From: Pseudescherichia sp031979925
Lineage (GTDB): Bacteria; Pseudomonadota; Gammaproteobacteria; Enterobacterales; Enterobacteriaceae
Assembly (NCBI RefSeq): GCF_031979925.1
Contig: NZ_DALZFB010000003.1
Location: 124,001-188,000 of the forward strand
DNA: 64,000 nucleotides
Direction of reading: 5' to 3'
Within the stretch, counting starts at the first letter, position 1. Every line of letters starts with the position of its first letter. The notes beneath the pieces were generated by a model, which worked only from the letters and a program-made list of their open reading frames with translations, ran no database searches and had not been told where the DNA came from. Positions 7,801-14,933 of this stretch are shown here, in pieces. The translations under genes were made by a program, and so were the position numbers.

Positions 7801-7956
7801 CACCATCTGCTGCGCGAAGAGGAGGGCTGCTGGCTTAACCTCGACGCGTTTCATATGGGGGTAGGCGGCGACGACTCGTGGAGTCCGAGTGTGTCGCCGG
7901 AGTTTATTTTGGCTGAGGAGCGGGTGCGCTACGCCTTCAGCTGGCGTCAGGCGTAG
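4882..7956 (+). CDS. lacZ: Beta-galactosidase LacZ
   Basis: LacZ hydrolyses lactose to glucose and galactose and also forms allolactose, the inducer. At 1024 residues it has the full E. coli length, with sugar-binding, immunoglobulin-like, TIM-barrel and C-terminal beta domains in order. The acid/base Glu is residue 459 in GNESGHG and the nucleophile is Glu535 in LCEYAHAMGNS. Shine-Dalgarno GAGGT precedes the ATG. No lacY or lacA follows: the next gene, pdeB, is convergent and its 3' end overlaps lacZ by 20 bp. Lactose entry would need a permease encoded elsewhere. Confidence 0.98.
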   Translation: MSAAALNTLLARRDWENPVVTHWNRLPMHVPLRSWRNAEAAAQESDSPSWRLLNGEWRFSFYPAPEAVPASWIEEDCASAVAMPVPSNWQMQGFDTPIYTNVTYPIPVTPPFVPAENPTGCYSLTFDVDAAWLASGQTRIIFEGVNSAFYLWCNGEWIGYSQDSRLPAEFDLSAVLRPGANRLAVMVLRWCDGSYLEDQDMWRMSGIFRDVVLLHKPATHISDFQVETALNADFNHARISTTVQLAGELADCRVAITLWRGEEQIASAEQRPGSAIVDERGAWAERLSVELAVDKPDLWSAETPHLYRLTVALLDAQGQLLEAEACDVGVRKVEISNGQLKVNGKALLIRGVNRHEHHPENGQAVDEATMRRDIELMKQHNFNAVRCSHYPNHPLWYRLCDRYGLYVVDEANIETHGMVPMSRLADDPQWFPAMSERVTRMVQRDRNHPSIIIWSLGNESGHGASHDALYRWVKSSDPTRPVQYEGGGANTAATDIICPMYARVDMDQPFPAVPKWSIKKWIALPDETRPLILCEYAHAMGNSFGGFAKYWQAFRDNPRLQGGFVWDWVDQALTKRDENGNAFWAYGGDFGDTPNDRQFCMNGLVFPDRTPHPALYEAQRAQQFFQFRLLSTTPLVVEIHSEYLFRQADNEVLRWHIARDGDVLAEGEQRLEILPQGVQRLEIDAPALSTGPGEVWLSVEIYQQRATAWSPENHRCAWDQWRLPAPLAIALQEDAGSGATLATRDEAFNVSWQDRRWLFSRRSGDLEQWWCGKTPTLLTPIRDQFTRAPLDNDIGVSEVTRIDPNAWVERWKAAGMYAMTPRLLHCAAQESAGEVVVTTRHVWEHGDNVLFISDKRWRIDSHGVLHGEVEVQSATDAPPPARVGLCCQLAAVEESASWLGLGPHENYPDRRLAASQGCWTLPLSALHTPYIFPSDNGLRCDTRQLEYGAHRLNGHFHFSLSRYGQRQLHDTTHHHLLREEEGCWLNLDAFHMGVGGDDSWSPSVSPEFILAEERVRYAFSWRQA

Positions 7957-9523
7957 CCTGGTTGGGCCGGAGGTTCTCTTCGGCCCATGCCATAAACGCC
8001 TCCTTCGGCAGCGCCTTGCTGTAGAACCAGCCCTGAGCGAACTGCACCCCGTGATTGCGCAGCCACTCAAGCTGGCCATCGGTCTCAACCCCCTCCGCGA
8101 CCATCGCCAGCCCCAGCGCTTTTGCCATTTCGATAATGTGCGGGGTGACGTTTTTGTACTCCAGCGCATCAACGAAAGATTTATCGATCTTCAGAATATC
8201 GACCTCCAGATCTTGCAGATAACTCAGGCTGGAGTAGCCGGTGCCGAAGTCGTCAATATAGATCGCGTGCCCGGCACGGCGAAGCTCGGCAATGGCCGGG
8301 GAGCTGACTTTTGGATCGGCAAAGCCGCGCTCGGTGATCTCAAGGGCAATTTGCGAGGCGCTGAGCTGCCAGCGGGTCAGCAGCGTGCTGAGCAGAGGGG
8401 GGAGGCGCTTCGACACCAGATCGCCGGGATCGAGATTGATCGAGACGTGTTGATCCGGATGACGCTGTAACCATGGCCCCAGATCGCTGAATACCGTCTC
8501 AATAATTAGCTGCGTGAGCTGCGGCATCAGGCCAGACTGCTCCGCCAGCGGAATAAAGATATCCGGTGTGAGAAAGCGGCCGTCGGCCTGCCGCCAGCGG
8601 GCCAGCGCCTCGGCCCCGACCACTTTTCCGCTGCCCAGAGCGACAATCGGCTGGTAGTAGACCTCGATTTCGCGGGCGTTAATGGCATCCAGAATGCGAT
8701 AGTGGGGCGACTGGAGACGGCGAAGCATCCGCAGCAGGAAGAACGCGATCAGCAGGCTCATCAGCACGCCGATCGGAAGCCAAATCAGCAGCTGCCGGTG
8801 CAGGTTTTTCCCCAGTGGATCGAGGGAGGCAGCGGTAATAATGGCTAACCCCAGCTCGGGGAAGCGGCGTACATCATACAGGATGCCTTTCTGCTGGAAA
8901 CGTGTCAGCGTACTTTGCCGCGCCTGCTGCCAGATCGCAGGATTGAACCCGCCGCTGCTGGCAATCAGTCGGTTGGTCGTCATGCTCACCAGCGACACGT
9001 CAATGGGCCATGCCCCAAAGGGCAGGACGTCAATAAACGACAGGGGATCGATCATTACTACATGGCGCTCGCTGCCCAGCGCAGCCATGATGCGGTTTAA
9101 GCCGATATCGTTTTGGGTGGTGAGCCAGGCCTGGTAACCGTCCGGGGTGATCCTCTCTGGCGGCGGGAGCATACCTTCCCGGCTGTGGTTTTCCAGCGAC
9201 GAGCAGACGGGTTGCAGATGGTCAACGTAGATCATCTCCTGCACGTAGTGGTTAGCAAAGGCAACCCTGCGCATTGCCAGCAGATGGGCGGGGCTACAGG
9301 GCGTGCCCGTAAACTGGTCAATCTCGTTGAGGGCTAATTTGGCTTGCTGAACCACTTTTTGGGTGCGCATCACAACCCGGGTGGCGTAAGCGTCCAGCTC
9401 TTTTATAAAGGTCTCCTGTGCCTGGCGGTGCGCCAGCCAGATGCTCAGTCCCACCGGGACGAGCACCGCAAGGATCAGGACAACGGTAACAACGCTTACC
9501 AGCCGTCGGCTTGTCATCATCAA
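7937..9523 (-). CDS. pdeB: Cyclic-di-GMP phosphodiesterase PdeB (CSS-EAL)
   Basis: A membrane-bound phosphodiesterase of 528 residues. An N-terminal membrane helix (about 8-30), a periplasmic CSS-motif sensor domain with cysteines in PCS (75-77) and CSS (107-109), and a second helix (about 245-265) precede a cytoplasmic EAL domain. EAL itself is at 305-307 in GAEALARW; the metal and catalytic motifs SINLDP, DDFGTGYSSL and EGVE are intact, so it should be active. In CSS-EAL proteins, DsbA/DsbB redox state is known to control activity. Gene and position match E. coli ylaB (pdeB), which lies upstream of ylaC. Confidence 0.93.
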   Translation of the reverse strand: MMMTSRRLVSVVTVVLILAVLVPVGLSIWLAHRQAQETFIKELDAYATRVVMRTQKVVQQAKLALNEIDQFTGTPCSPAHLLAMRRVAFANHYVQEMIYVDHLQPVCSSLENHSREGMLPPPERITPDGYQAWLTTQNDIGLNRIMAALGSERHVVMIDPLSFIDVLPFGAWPIDVSLVSMTTNRLIASSGGFNPAIWQQARQSTLTRFQQKGILYDVRRFPELGLAIITAASLDPLGKNLHRQLLIWLPIGVLMSLLIAFFLLRMLRRLQSPHYRILDAINAREIEVYYQPIVALGSGKVVGAEALARWRQADGRFLTPDIFIPLAEQSGLMPQLTQLIIETVFSDLGPWLQRHPDQHVSINLDPGDLVSKRLPPLLSTLLTRWQLSASQIALEITERGFADPKVSSPAIAELRRAGHAIYIDDFGTGYSSLSYLQDLEVDILKIDKSFVDALEYKNVTPHIIEMAKALGLAMVAEGVETDGQLEWLRNHGVQFAQGWFYSKALPKEAFMAWAEENLRPNQATPDAS

Positions 9524-9568
9524 ACGTTCCTTTTTGATATATGGCGAAAGAGAGTCAGCAGCAGATGT

Positions 9569-9583
9569 GTATAATCTTTATAC
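9569..9583. promoter_or_regulatory. Palindrome in the pdeB promoter region
   Basis: GTATAA and TTATAC are separated by three bases, 46 bp upstream of the pdeB start. On the - strand the right arm can serve as a -10 box (TATAAA or TATAC). It may be a small operator overlapping the pdeB promoter; no regulator is implied by the sequence. Confidence 0.3.
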
Positions 9584-9661
9584 CATTCTCTGCGGCGATC
9601 CTCTGCTATTTCACGCCAAAATTCCTTGATGCAAAAAGCGTTTAATGAAAAAAGCGTAGCG

Positions 9662-10330
9662 CTAGCGGCGGTGGGCCAGCCGACGTACCAGACGATCGCC
9701 GGTCATCTGCACCCCCTGAACCAGCGCCACTAAAATGACTACCGTGCCCACCATCACCTGGTCGTTAAAGCGCTGGTAGCCGTAGCGAATGGCCAGATCC
9801 CCCAGCCCGCCGCCGCCAATGACCCCAGCCATTGAAGAGAAACCAATCAGCATCACTACGGTGAGCGTGGTCCCCGCCAGCAGCGTCGGCAGCGCTTCCG
9901 GCAACAGCGCTTTAGCAATGACGTGCCAGACGCTGCCCCCCATCGACAGAATGGCTTCGATTCGCCCATAGTTCACCTCGTCCAGCGCGTTCTCCGTCAG
10001 CCGGGCAAAGAAGGGGAACGCGCCGATGGTGATGGGGACCACCGCGGCGGTGCTGCCCAGCGTGGTGCCAATCAGCAGCCGTGTAAAAGGGATCAGCGCA
10101 ATCAGCAGCACGATAAACGGCAGCGAGCGGCCAAGGTTAATAATGGCCCCCAGCACGGCGTTGGTTTTAGGCATCGGCAGCAGGCCGTTTGCCCGGGAAA
10201 TATAGAGTAATACGCCGATGGGCAGACCAATCAGCACGGTAAACAGGGCGGCCAGCGCCACCATGTAGATGGTCTCCAGGGTGCCGTTCAGCAGCATCGG
10301 CCACAGCTCATCCCAGCTCATGCTACGCAT
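9662..10330 (-). CDS. MetI-like ABC transporter permease
   Basis: Inner-membrane permease of the methionine-uptake (MetNIQ) family, with five or so membrane helices and the EAA-type coupling loop (EAILSMGGS, then LPEALP). The ATG at 10330 is preferred: GGGAG lies six bases upstream. A second ATG at 10321 overlaps the ATPase stop as ATGA but has no well-placed ribosome site. Longer frames only read the ATPase backwards. It is the last gene of a four-gene operon with an oxygenase, binding protein and ATPase. Substrate by family: methionine or a related sulfur compound; by context: the oxygenase substrate. Confidence 0.88.
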   Translation of the reverse strand: MRSMSWDELWPMLLNGTLETIYMVALAALFTVLIGLPIGVLLYISRANGLLPMPKTNAVLGAIINLGRSLPFIVLLIALIPFTRLLIGTTLGSTAAVVPITIGAFPFFARLTENALDEVNYGRIEAILSMGGSVWHVIAKALLPEALPTLLAGTTLTVVMLIGFSSMAGVIGGGGLGDLAIRYGYQRFNDQVMVGTVVILVALVQGVQMTGDRLVRRLAHRR

Positions 10331-11106
10331 AGCGGTCTCCCGTTTAAGCCATGTCGTTCCAGGAAGAGGCGTTCCGCCTGCGGATCGGGCAGCAGCGCCT
10401 GGCGCAGGCGCGACCACGGCGTCACCAGCAGATCGGCAATCTTCCCGCTCTCAATCAGCTCGCCGTTCTCCAACAGCGCCGCATGATCGCAGAGGCTTTT
10501 TACCACCTCCAGCTGATGGGTAATCAGCACAATCGTCAGGCCGAGCTGGCGGTTGATATCCGCCAGCAGGCTGAGCACCGACTGTGTGGTCTCTGGATCC
10601 AGCGCGCTGGTGGCCTCGTCGCAGAGTAGCACCTGCGGGCGCGCCGCCAGCGCCCGGGCGATGCCGACGCGCTGCTTCTGCCCGCCGGAGAGCTGAGAGG
10701 GGAAGGCCTGCGCCTTATCACTCAGTCCCACCAGGTGCAGCAGCTCCTCGACTCGCGCCCGGCGCTGCGCTTTGGCGACGCCCGCGATCTCCAGCGGCAC
10801 GGCGACGTTATCTGCCACGCTGCGGGCATGCAGCAGATTGAAGTGCTGAAAAATCATGCCGGTTTGCAGACGGTGCGCGCGCAGCGCCGCTTTATCGAAG
10901 CCGGTGATGTCGCGTCCGCTGACCAGAATGCGGCCGCGGGTCGGCCGCTCCAGCAGGTTCAGGCAGCGGATCAGCGTGCTCTTACCCGCACCGCTGCGCC
11001 CGAGAATGCCGTAAATGGCACCTTCGGGAACGGTTAACGAGATGTCGTTCAGCGCCGGTCGGCCTGCTCCGGCATAGGTTTTACTCAGCCCTTCAATCAC
11101 AATCAT
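10318..11106 (-). CDS. MetN-like ABC ATPase without the C-terminal sensor domain
   Basis: ATP-binding subunit of the importer. Walker A GRSGAGKST (36-44), signature LSGGQ, Walker B LLCDEATSALD and the switch His in LITHQ are all present, so it should be active. At 262 residues it is about 80 residues shorter than E. coli MetN (343). It lacks the NIL/ACT-like C-terminal domain through which cytoplasmic methionine inhibits MetNI, so feedback control by that route is unlikely. The start overlaps the binding-protein stop as ATGA and the end overlaps the permease start. Confidence 0.9.
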   Translation of the reverse strand: MIVIEGLSKTYAGAGRPALNDISLTVPEGAIYGILGRSGAGKSTLIRCLNLLERPTRGRILVSGRDITGFDKAALRAHRLQTGMIFQHFNLLHARSVADNVAVPLEIAGVAKAQRRARVEELLHLVGLSDKAQAFPSQLSGGQKQRVGIARALAARPQVLLCDEATSALDPETTQSVLSLLADINRQLGLTIVLITHQLEVVKSLCDHAALLENGELIESGKIADLLVTPWSRLRQALLPDPQAERLFLERHGLNGRPLCVA

Positions 11107-11912
11107 GACTGTGGCACGACCGGAATAACCGAGCCGTTGTAGTTTTTGCGGATAAATTCCGCCACCTGCGGCGAGGTGAGATCCTTCGCCAGCTCCTTGA
11201 TGCGCGGGTCGTTGGCCAACGCCGGATTGGTCACCAGAATATTGGCGTAGGGGTTATGCTCGGCACTCTCCAGCCCCAGCGCATCTTTAGCCGGCGTCAG
11301 GCCTGCCTCCAGGGCGTAGTTGCCGTTGATCACAGCCAGATCGACGTCGTCCAGCGAGCGGGGGATCTGCGGGGATTCGATCTCAAGAATTTTAATATGT
11401 TTCGGATTCTCGGCAATGTCCTTCGGCGTGGCGAGGGTGGTGGCCGGATCGGTAAACTTCGCGTTGAGCTTAATTAGCCCCTGGCTTTGCAGCAGGAACA
11501 GGGCGCGGCTCAGGTTGGTGGTGTTGTTCGGGACCGCCACCGTGGCGTTGTCAGGAACCGACTTGAAATCTTTATACTTACGCGAGTAGATGCCCAGTGG
11601 TTCAATGTGTACCGTCGCCGCCACGGCAAAGGTTTTGCCCAGCGCCTTCTCCTGATCTTTAAGGTACGGAACGTGCTGGAAATAGTTGGCATCGACGTCG
11701 CCGTTAGCCAGTAACTCGTTGGCGTTGACGCCACTGGTCAGCTCCACCACCTTGATATCCAGTTTGGGATCAAACGTTTTGATATAGTTGAGAATTTCCG
11801 CGTGCGGTACGGCGTCCGCAGCGATGCGCAACGCTTCCGCGTGGGCGGAACCCCATGCCAGAGACAGAGAGAGTGCCAGCCCGGCCAGTTTAAATGCTGC
11901 AGGTTTCATCAT
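11103..11912 (-). CDS. NlpA/MetQ-family periplasmic binding protein
   Basis: A 269-residue solute-binding protein of the MetQ/NlpA family. The N-terminus is a classical signal peptide ending GSAHA before EALRIA. There is no Cys, so it is soluble in the periplasm rather than a lipoprotein like E. coli MetQ. Family features include ADAVPHAEILN near the mature N-terminus, DANYFQHVPYL in the middle and VINGNYALEAGL in the hinge. It belongs to the oxygenase-ABC operon and probably sets its substrate specificity. The ligand is unknown; methionine derivatives are the family default. Confidence 0.9.
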   Translation of the reverse strand: MMKPAAFKLAGLALSLSLAWGSAHAEALRIAADAVPHAEILNYIKTFDPKLDIKVVELTSGVNANELLANGDVDANYFQHVPYLKDQEKALGKTFAVAATVHIEPLGIYSRKYKDFKSVPDNATVAVPNNTTNLSRALFLLQSQGLIKLNAKFTDPATTLATPKDIAENPKHIKILEIESPQIPRSLDDVDLAVINGNYALEAGLTPAKDALGLESAEHNPYANILVTNPALANDPRIKELAKDLTSPQVAEFIRKNYNGSVIPVVPQS

Positions 11913-11944
11913 TTTTATCCTTTATCGTTATATCAGTGGGTTTA

Positions 11945-12973
11945 TCAGGCAATCAGCTGTTCGCTGCGCTCGCGCAGCACGTCCCGGTAGTAACGCTCGG
12001 CCACGTCTGGATGGGATCGCAGCCGGCCTTTCAGGTAGTTCCAGCCCACGTCGCGCAGCAGTGGATTGTCCGGATCGCTCTCTGGCCCCTGCGCCTCCTG
12101 CGCCAGCCGCTCGGGCAGGGCGTAAACCGGCACCACCGCGTCCAGCTGCGCGCCGAGGAAGAAGGCGATCGACAGTCGCTCCTGCCCGGCAGCAGGGGAG
12201 ACCACCCGGTGCACCGTGGCGCGCAGATAGCCGTTGGTCGCCAGCTCCAGCAGCTCACCAATGTTCACGACGAAGCTCCCGGCCAGCGGGGCCGCATCCA
12301 GCCAGCGGCCCGGGGCCACCTCCACCTGCAAGCCTCTCTGCTCATCCTGTAGCAGAAAGCTAAGGAAGCCGGAGTCCTTGTGCGCGCCGACGCCTTGCTG
12401 GCTCTCGGTTGCTGGCTGGCCTGGATAGCGGATCAGCTTGATGTGCTCATTAGGCTTATCGCCATACAGCGCATCAAAAGCGTTCGGGGGGAGATCCAGT
12501 GCCAGGGCGAAGGCGCGCAGCAGGTTGAGTGCCATGCTGGTCATCGCTCTCTGCCAGGCGAGCAGGGCAGGCTTCAGCGTCGGCTGCGCCTCTGGCCACA
12601 GGTTCGGTCCCTGCAGACGCCGCCAGCGAGGATCGTCCCCGGCAACGTGCAGAGCCGGACGCTCAGCGCCAATATCAAACTGTTCGCGCCAGTCCGGCTG
12701 GCCACGCGTCAGCTCAGAGGCCGCCCGGTTATAGCCACGAAAATGGGGAGAGTGGATCATCGCCACCTGCTGCTTCTCGGCGTCGGAGAGGGCAAAGAAG
12801 CGACGGGTCTCCTGCTGGACGGCGCGTTGCAGATCGTCATCCACACCGTGATTAACTAAATAGAAGAAGCCGATGTCCCGTGCGGCATGGCGCAGCTGTT
12901 CCAGAAAGGCGGGACGATTGACCGGGTCGGCAAAGTGCGACAGGTCAAGAATAGGCAGGCGGGTAGCGGTCAT
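11945..12973 (-). CDS. Isopenicillin-N-synthase-type Fe(II)/2-oxoglutarate oxygenase
   Basis: A 342-residue non-heme iron oxygenase. The N-terminal domain (PILDLSHF, then IGFFYLVNHGV) is the DIOX_N type. The iron ligands are His198 and Asp200 in VGAHKDSG and His255 in ATVHRVVSP. Arg266 and Ser268 (RLS) are the usual 2-oxoglutarate carboxylate ligands. Shine-Dalgarno AAGGAG precedes the ATG. It is the first gene of an operon with a complete MetNIQ-like importer, so its substrate is probably taken up by that importer, in the way TauD pairs with TauABC. Sulfur scavenging is a reasonable inference, not shown. Confidence 0.87.
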   Translation of the reverse strand: MTATRLPILDLSHFADPVNRPAFLEQLRHAARDIGFFYLVNHGVDDDLQRAVQQETRRFFALSDAEKQQVAMIHSPHFRGYNRAASELTRGQPDWREQFDIGAERPALHVAGDDPRWRRLQGPNLWPEAQPTLKPALLAWQRAMTSMALNLLRAFALALDLPPNAFDALYGDKPNEHIKLIRYPGQPATESQQGVGAHKDSGFLSFLLQDEQRGLQVEVAPGRWLDAAPLAGSFVVNIGELLELATNGYLRATVHRVVSPAAGQERLSIAFFLGAQLDAVVPVYALPERLAQEAQGPESDPDNPLLRDVGWNYLKGRLRSHPDVAERYYRDVLRERSEQLIA

Positions 12974-12989
12974 GGCTGGCTCCTTATAT

Positions 12990-13018
12990 TGGCTTTCTGG
13001 CAGAGTGCCTTAAAGCCA
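12990..13018. promoter_or_regulatory. Inverted repeat upstream of the oxygenase operon
   Basis: TGGCTTT and AAAGCCA, 15 bp apart, lie 17-45 bp upstream of the oxygenase start. On the - strand a TATATG box sits at 13017-13022 without a good -35, which would suit an activator-dependent promoter. The repeat may be an operator for the oxygenase-importer operon; the regulator is unknown. Confidence 0.35.
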
Positions 13019-13126
13019 TATATTCAACCAATAACCTTCTTTTCTAATTTATGACCGGGTGGGATCAAGTGCTTTTGCGAAAAATGGATAAGGCAGGGGG
13101 CGTGGTTTGCGGCAGGCCAAAATGAT

Positions 13127-13157
13127 AAGAGCCCTGACCGGAAAAGTCAGGGCTCTT
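13127..13157 (-). terminator. Terminator of the candidate repeat RNA
   Basis: A perfect 12-bp stem (AAGAGCCCTGAC with GTCAGGGCTCTT) and 7-nt loop, followed on the - strand by ATCATTTT. It sits about 430 nt downstream of the TTGACA promoter. The T-run is modest, but the stem is strong. Confidence 0.75.
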
Positions 13158-13553
13158 AGGGTACTGCTGATATTGCATTTAACATTAAGGAACTTAACTA
13201 CATGATACTGCTAATGATACTGCTTTAAATGTACACGTTTAAGGTTTTAAACCTCGGTACTCAAGTACACACCCTTCGCGATATAGACTTTTTGATGCGT
13301 GGCCTTACTTCCATTGCGTTTTAAAACAGGACGTTCTAACGCGCAACCCAAACAACATACAACGGGGCCTTACATCATCGCGATTACGTTCACACCCTGC
13401 GATTGTAGAGACTGACTACGTGGCCTTAAAGCGTCATCGGGTAGGCTTGCAACATATTTACGCTACGCCGACTCTCCCATACAACAATACTTCGTGGCCT
13501 TTATCGCATTCATATCTTACTGCCTAACAGCGCTCTCAATAAGCAACGCTGTT
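13127..13553 (-). ncRNA. Candidate repeat-containing non-coding RNA
   Basis: This 430-bp stretch has no plausible reading frame but has signs of being a discrete RNA on the - strand. Upstream is a consensus TTGACA -35 box; at the end is a 12-bp stem terminator. Inside, the motif AAGGCCACG occurs four times on the - strand (one copy AAGGCCCCG), with GGCC at 13496-13499, 13422-13425, 13366-13369 and 13301-13304. Each copy is followed 13-23 nt later by a GGG motif, GGGTGTG in two units. Near the 3' end AGCAGTATCAT occurs twice at a 12-nt period. I do not recognise an RNA family. Confidence 0.6.
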
Positions 13554-13560
13554 ATCTATA

Positions 13561-13588
13561 AATGTAATACTTTTTTTTGGAATGTCAA
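13561..13588 (-). promoter_or_regulatory. Promoter of the candidate repeat RNA
   Basis: On the - strand a perfect -35 hexamer TTGACA (13588-13583) and a -10 TACATT (13566-13561) are 16 bp apart; the spacer contains an A-run of eight. Transcription would start near 13553. The promoter lies downstream of the GNAT stop codon, so the RNA need not be read-through from that operon. Confidence 0.6.
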
Positions 13589-13637
13589 TTCAGATTGAAA
13601 ACGCGGTTTGGTAGCCGTTTCGTTGATAATCAACGCG

Positions 13638-14339
13638 CTACGTCCGCAGTGAGGCCAGGGATTGGCGCTGCTTGCCATCGGAATTGAAATTGTCCGGGGC
13701 GAGCCAGCGCTGCATGGCGGCGTCAACCTCTGGCCACTCACCGTCAATGATGGAGAACCAGTCGGTATCGCGGTTGTGGCCCTTTACGACTAACGCCTGA
13801 CGAAAGCGGCCCTCATACTGGAAGCCCAGGCGCAGCGCGGCCTGGCGAGAGGGTTCATTAAGGCTGTTACATTTCCACTCGTAGCGGCGGTAGCCGAGCG
13901 TCGCAAAGGCGTAGCGCATCAACAGCCACTGGGCCTCGGTCGAGGCGGGGGTACGGCTCAGCAAGGGAGAGAAGTGGACGTGGCCGACTTCGATGACGCC
14001 GTTGCTGGCGTCAATTCGCATCAGCGCAAGGGTGCCTACCGGCCTGTCGGTTTGCGTATCAATGACTGCAAAGTGGAGCGGATCCGACAGTGTCTCTACG
14101 CTCTCAACCCATGCCGCATACTGTTCTATGCTCTCTTCCGGCTCGCGCGCCAGCCAGGTCCAGCTGCGCCCATCGCCGCTTAGCTGATACGCGGCAAAGA
14201 GCGCATCGGCATGGGAGCGCGTCAGCGGTTCAAGGCGGCAGTAGCGTCCGTGCAGAACAACACGCTGCGGCAGCGGGCGAGGTTGCCAGCCGGGAAGGGC
14301 ATCGCCAACCGGCTGTCCGTAGTGATTATAGTGGCTCAA
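13638..14339 (-). CDS. GNAT-family N-acetyltransferase (RimJ/RimL type)
   Basis: A 233-residue acetyltransferase of the RimJ/RimL-like GNAT branch. The core contains the strand GTLALMRID, then VIEVGHVHFSP and the late motif YRRYEWKCNSLNEPSRQAA, which is typical of enzymes acting on protein N-termini or small amines. An extra N-terminal 30 residues precede the domain. Its ATG overlaps the ylaC stop by 4 bp, so the two form one translation-coupled unit. E. coli has no such gene between ylaC and pdeB. The substrate is unknown. Confidence 0.85.
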   Translation of the reverse strand: MSHYNHYGQPVGDALPGWQPRPLPQRVVLHGRYCRLEPLTRSHADALFAAYQLSGDGRSWTWLAREPEESIEQYAAWVESVETLSDPLHFAVIDTQTDRPVGTLALMRIDASNGVIEVGHVHFSPLLSRTPASTEAQWLLMRYAFATLGYRRYEWKCNSLNEPSRQAALRLGFQYEGRFRQALVVKGHNRDTDWFSIIDGEWPEVDAAMQRWLAPDNFNSDGKQRQSLASLRT

Positions 14340-14830
14340 GAAGCGACTTGTGGCTGGGCGTGCGGCCCGGCTTTAGGCTTTGTCAGCGAGTAGACGTCGT
14401 AGAACGAAAGCTCGCCTTTTTTCTGCACCATCTGCTGCAGCTGGCTCTTCTGTGCTGCCTCTACCTCTGGCGACTGCATTATGGCGTCGATCAGCTCCTG
14501 CGGCACAAAGCGCGTGTTGTACCACTCACCGTTATAGCAGACGCGGAAATCGAGCACGTCGATATCCTCATAGCGGTAGCGCGGATAGACGTCAAAGAAG
14601 AAGAAGCCGTTCAGCAGGGCGAAAAGCACTACCAGCAGCCAGACAGAGCCGGCCAACGTTTCAGACTGGAGCATCACCGCCAGGGTAGCAAACCAGCCAA
14701 CGTACATGCCGATAAAGAGCCAGGGATGGTTGCGGATAAAGCTAATGCTGAAGCGTGGCCGATTGTCACGCTTCTCGCGAATATTTAGCTCATTAATAGT
14801 TTGGGTAAGCAGTCGCTCTATTTCTGTCAT
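14336..14830 (-). CDS. ylaC: Inner membrane protein YlaC
   Basis: A 164-residue protein of the YlaC family, a little longer than the E. coli protein. It has two membrane helices (about residues 36-56 and 61-79, with WLFIGMYVGWFATLAV and WLLVVLFALLNGFFFF) flanked by cytoplasmic segments. Function is not established. It lies downstream of maa as in E. coli and is translationally coupled to the GNAT gene that follows. Confidence 0.92.
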   Translation of the reverse strand: MTEIERLLTQTINELNIREKRDNRPRFSISFIRNHPWLFIGMYVGWFATLAVMLQSETLAGSVWLLVVLFALLNGFFFFDVYPRYRYEDIDVLDFRVCYNGEWYNTRFVPQELIDAIMQSPEVEAAQKSQLQQMVQKKGELSFYDVYSLTKPKAGPHAQPQVAS

Positions 14831-14933
14831 TTTTTACCTTTGGGGATCGGACAAAACGCAGGTGAAACAGCCTATTTTACGATCCGCAGCGGTGAGAGAA
14901 AAGTAACAGCCTGGCGACAAAAAAGCATAACAG

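Noticed and set aside
10331..10417. An N-terminal extension of the MetI-like permease
   Set aside because: It lies inside the ATPase gene in another frame, is Ala/Pro/Gly-rich, and a good ribosome site precedes 10330.
13081..13560. CRISPR array or tandem REP in the repeat-rich gap
   Set aside because: The repeated core is only about 9 bp, spacing varies from 56 to 74 nt, there are no cas genes and the units do not match the REP consensus.
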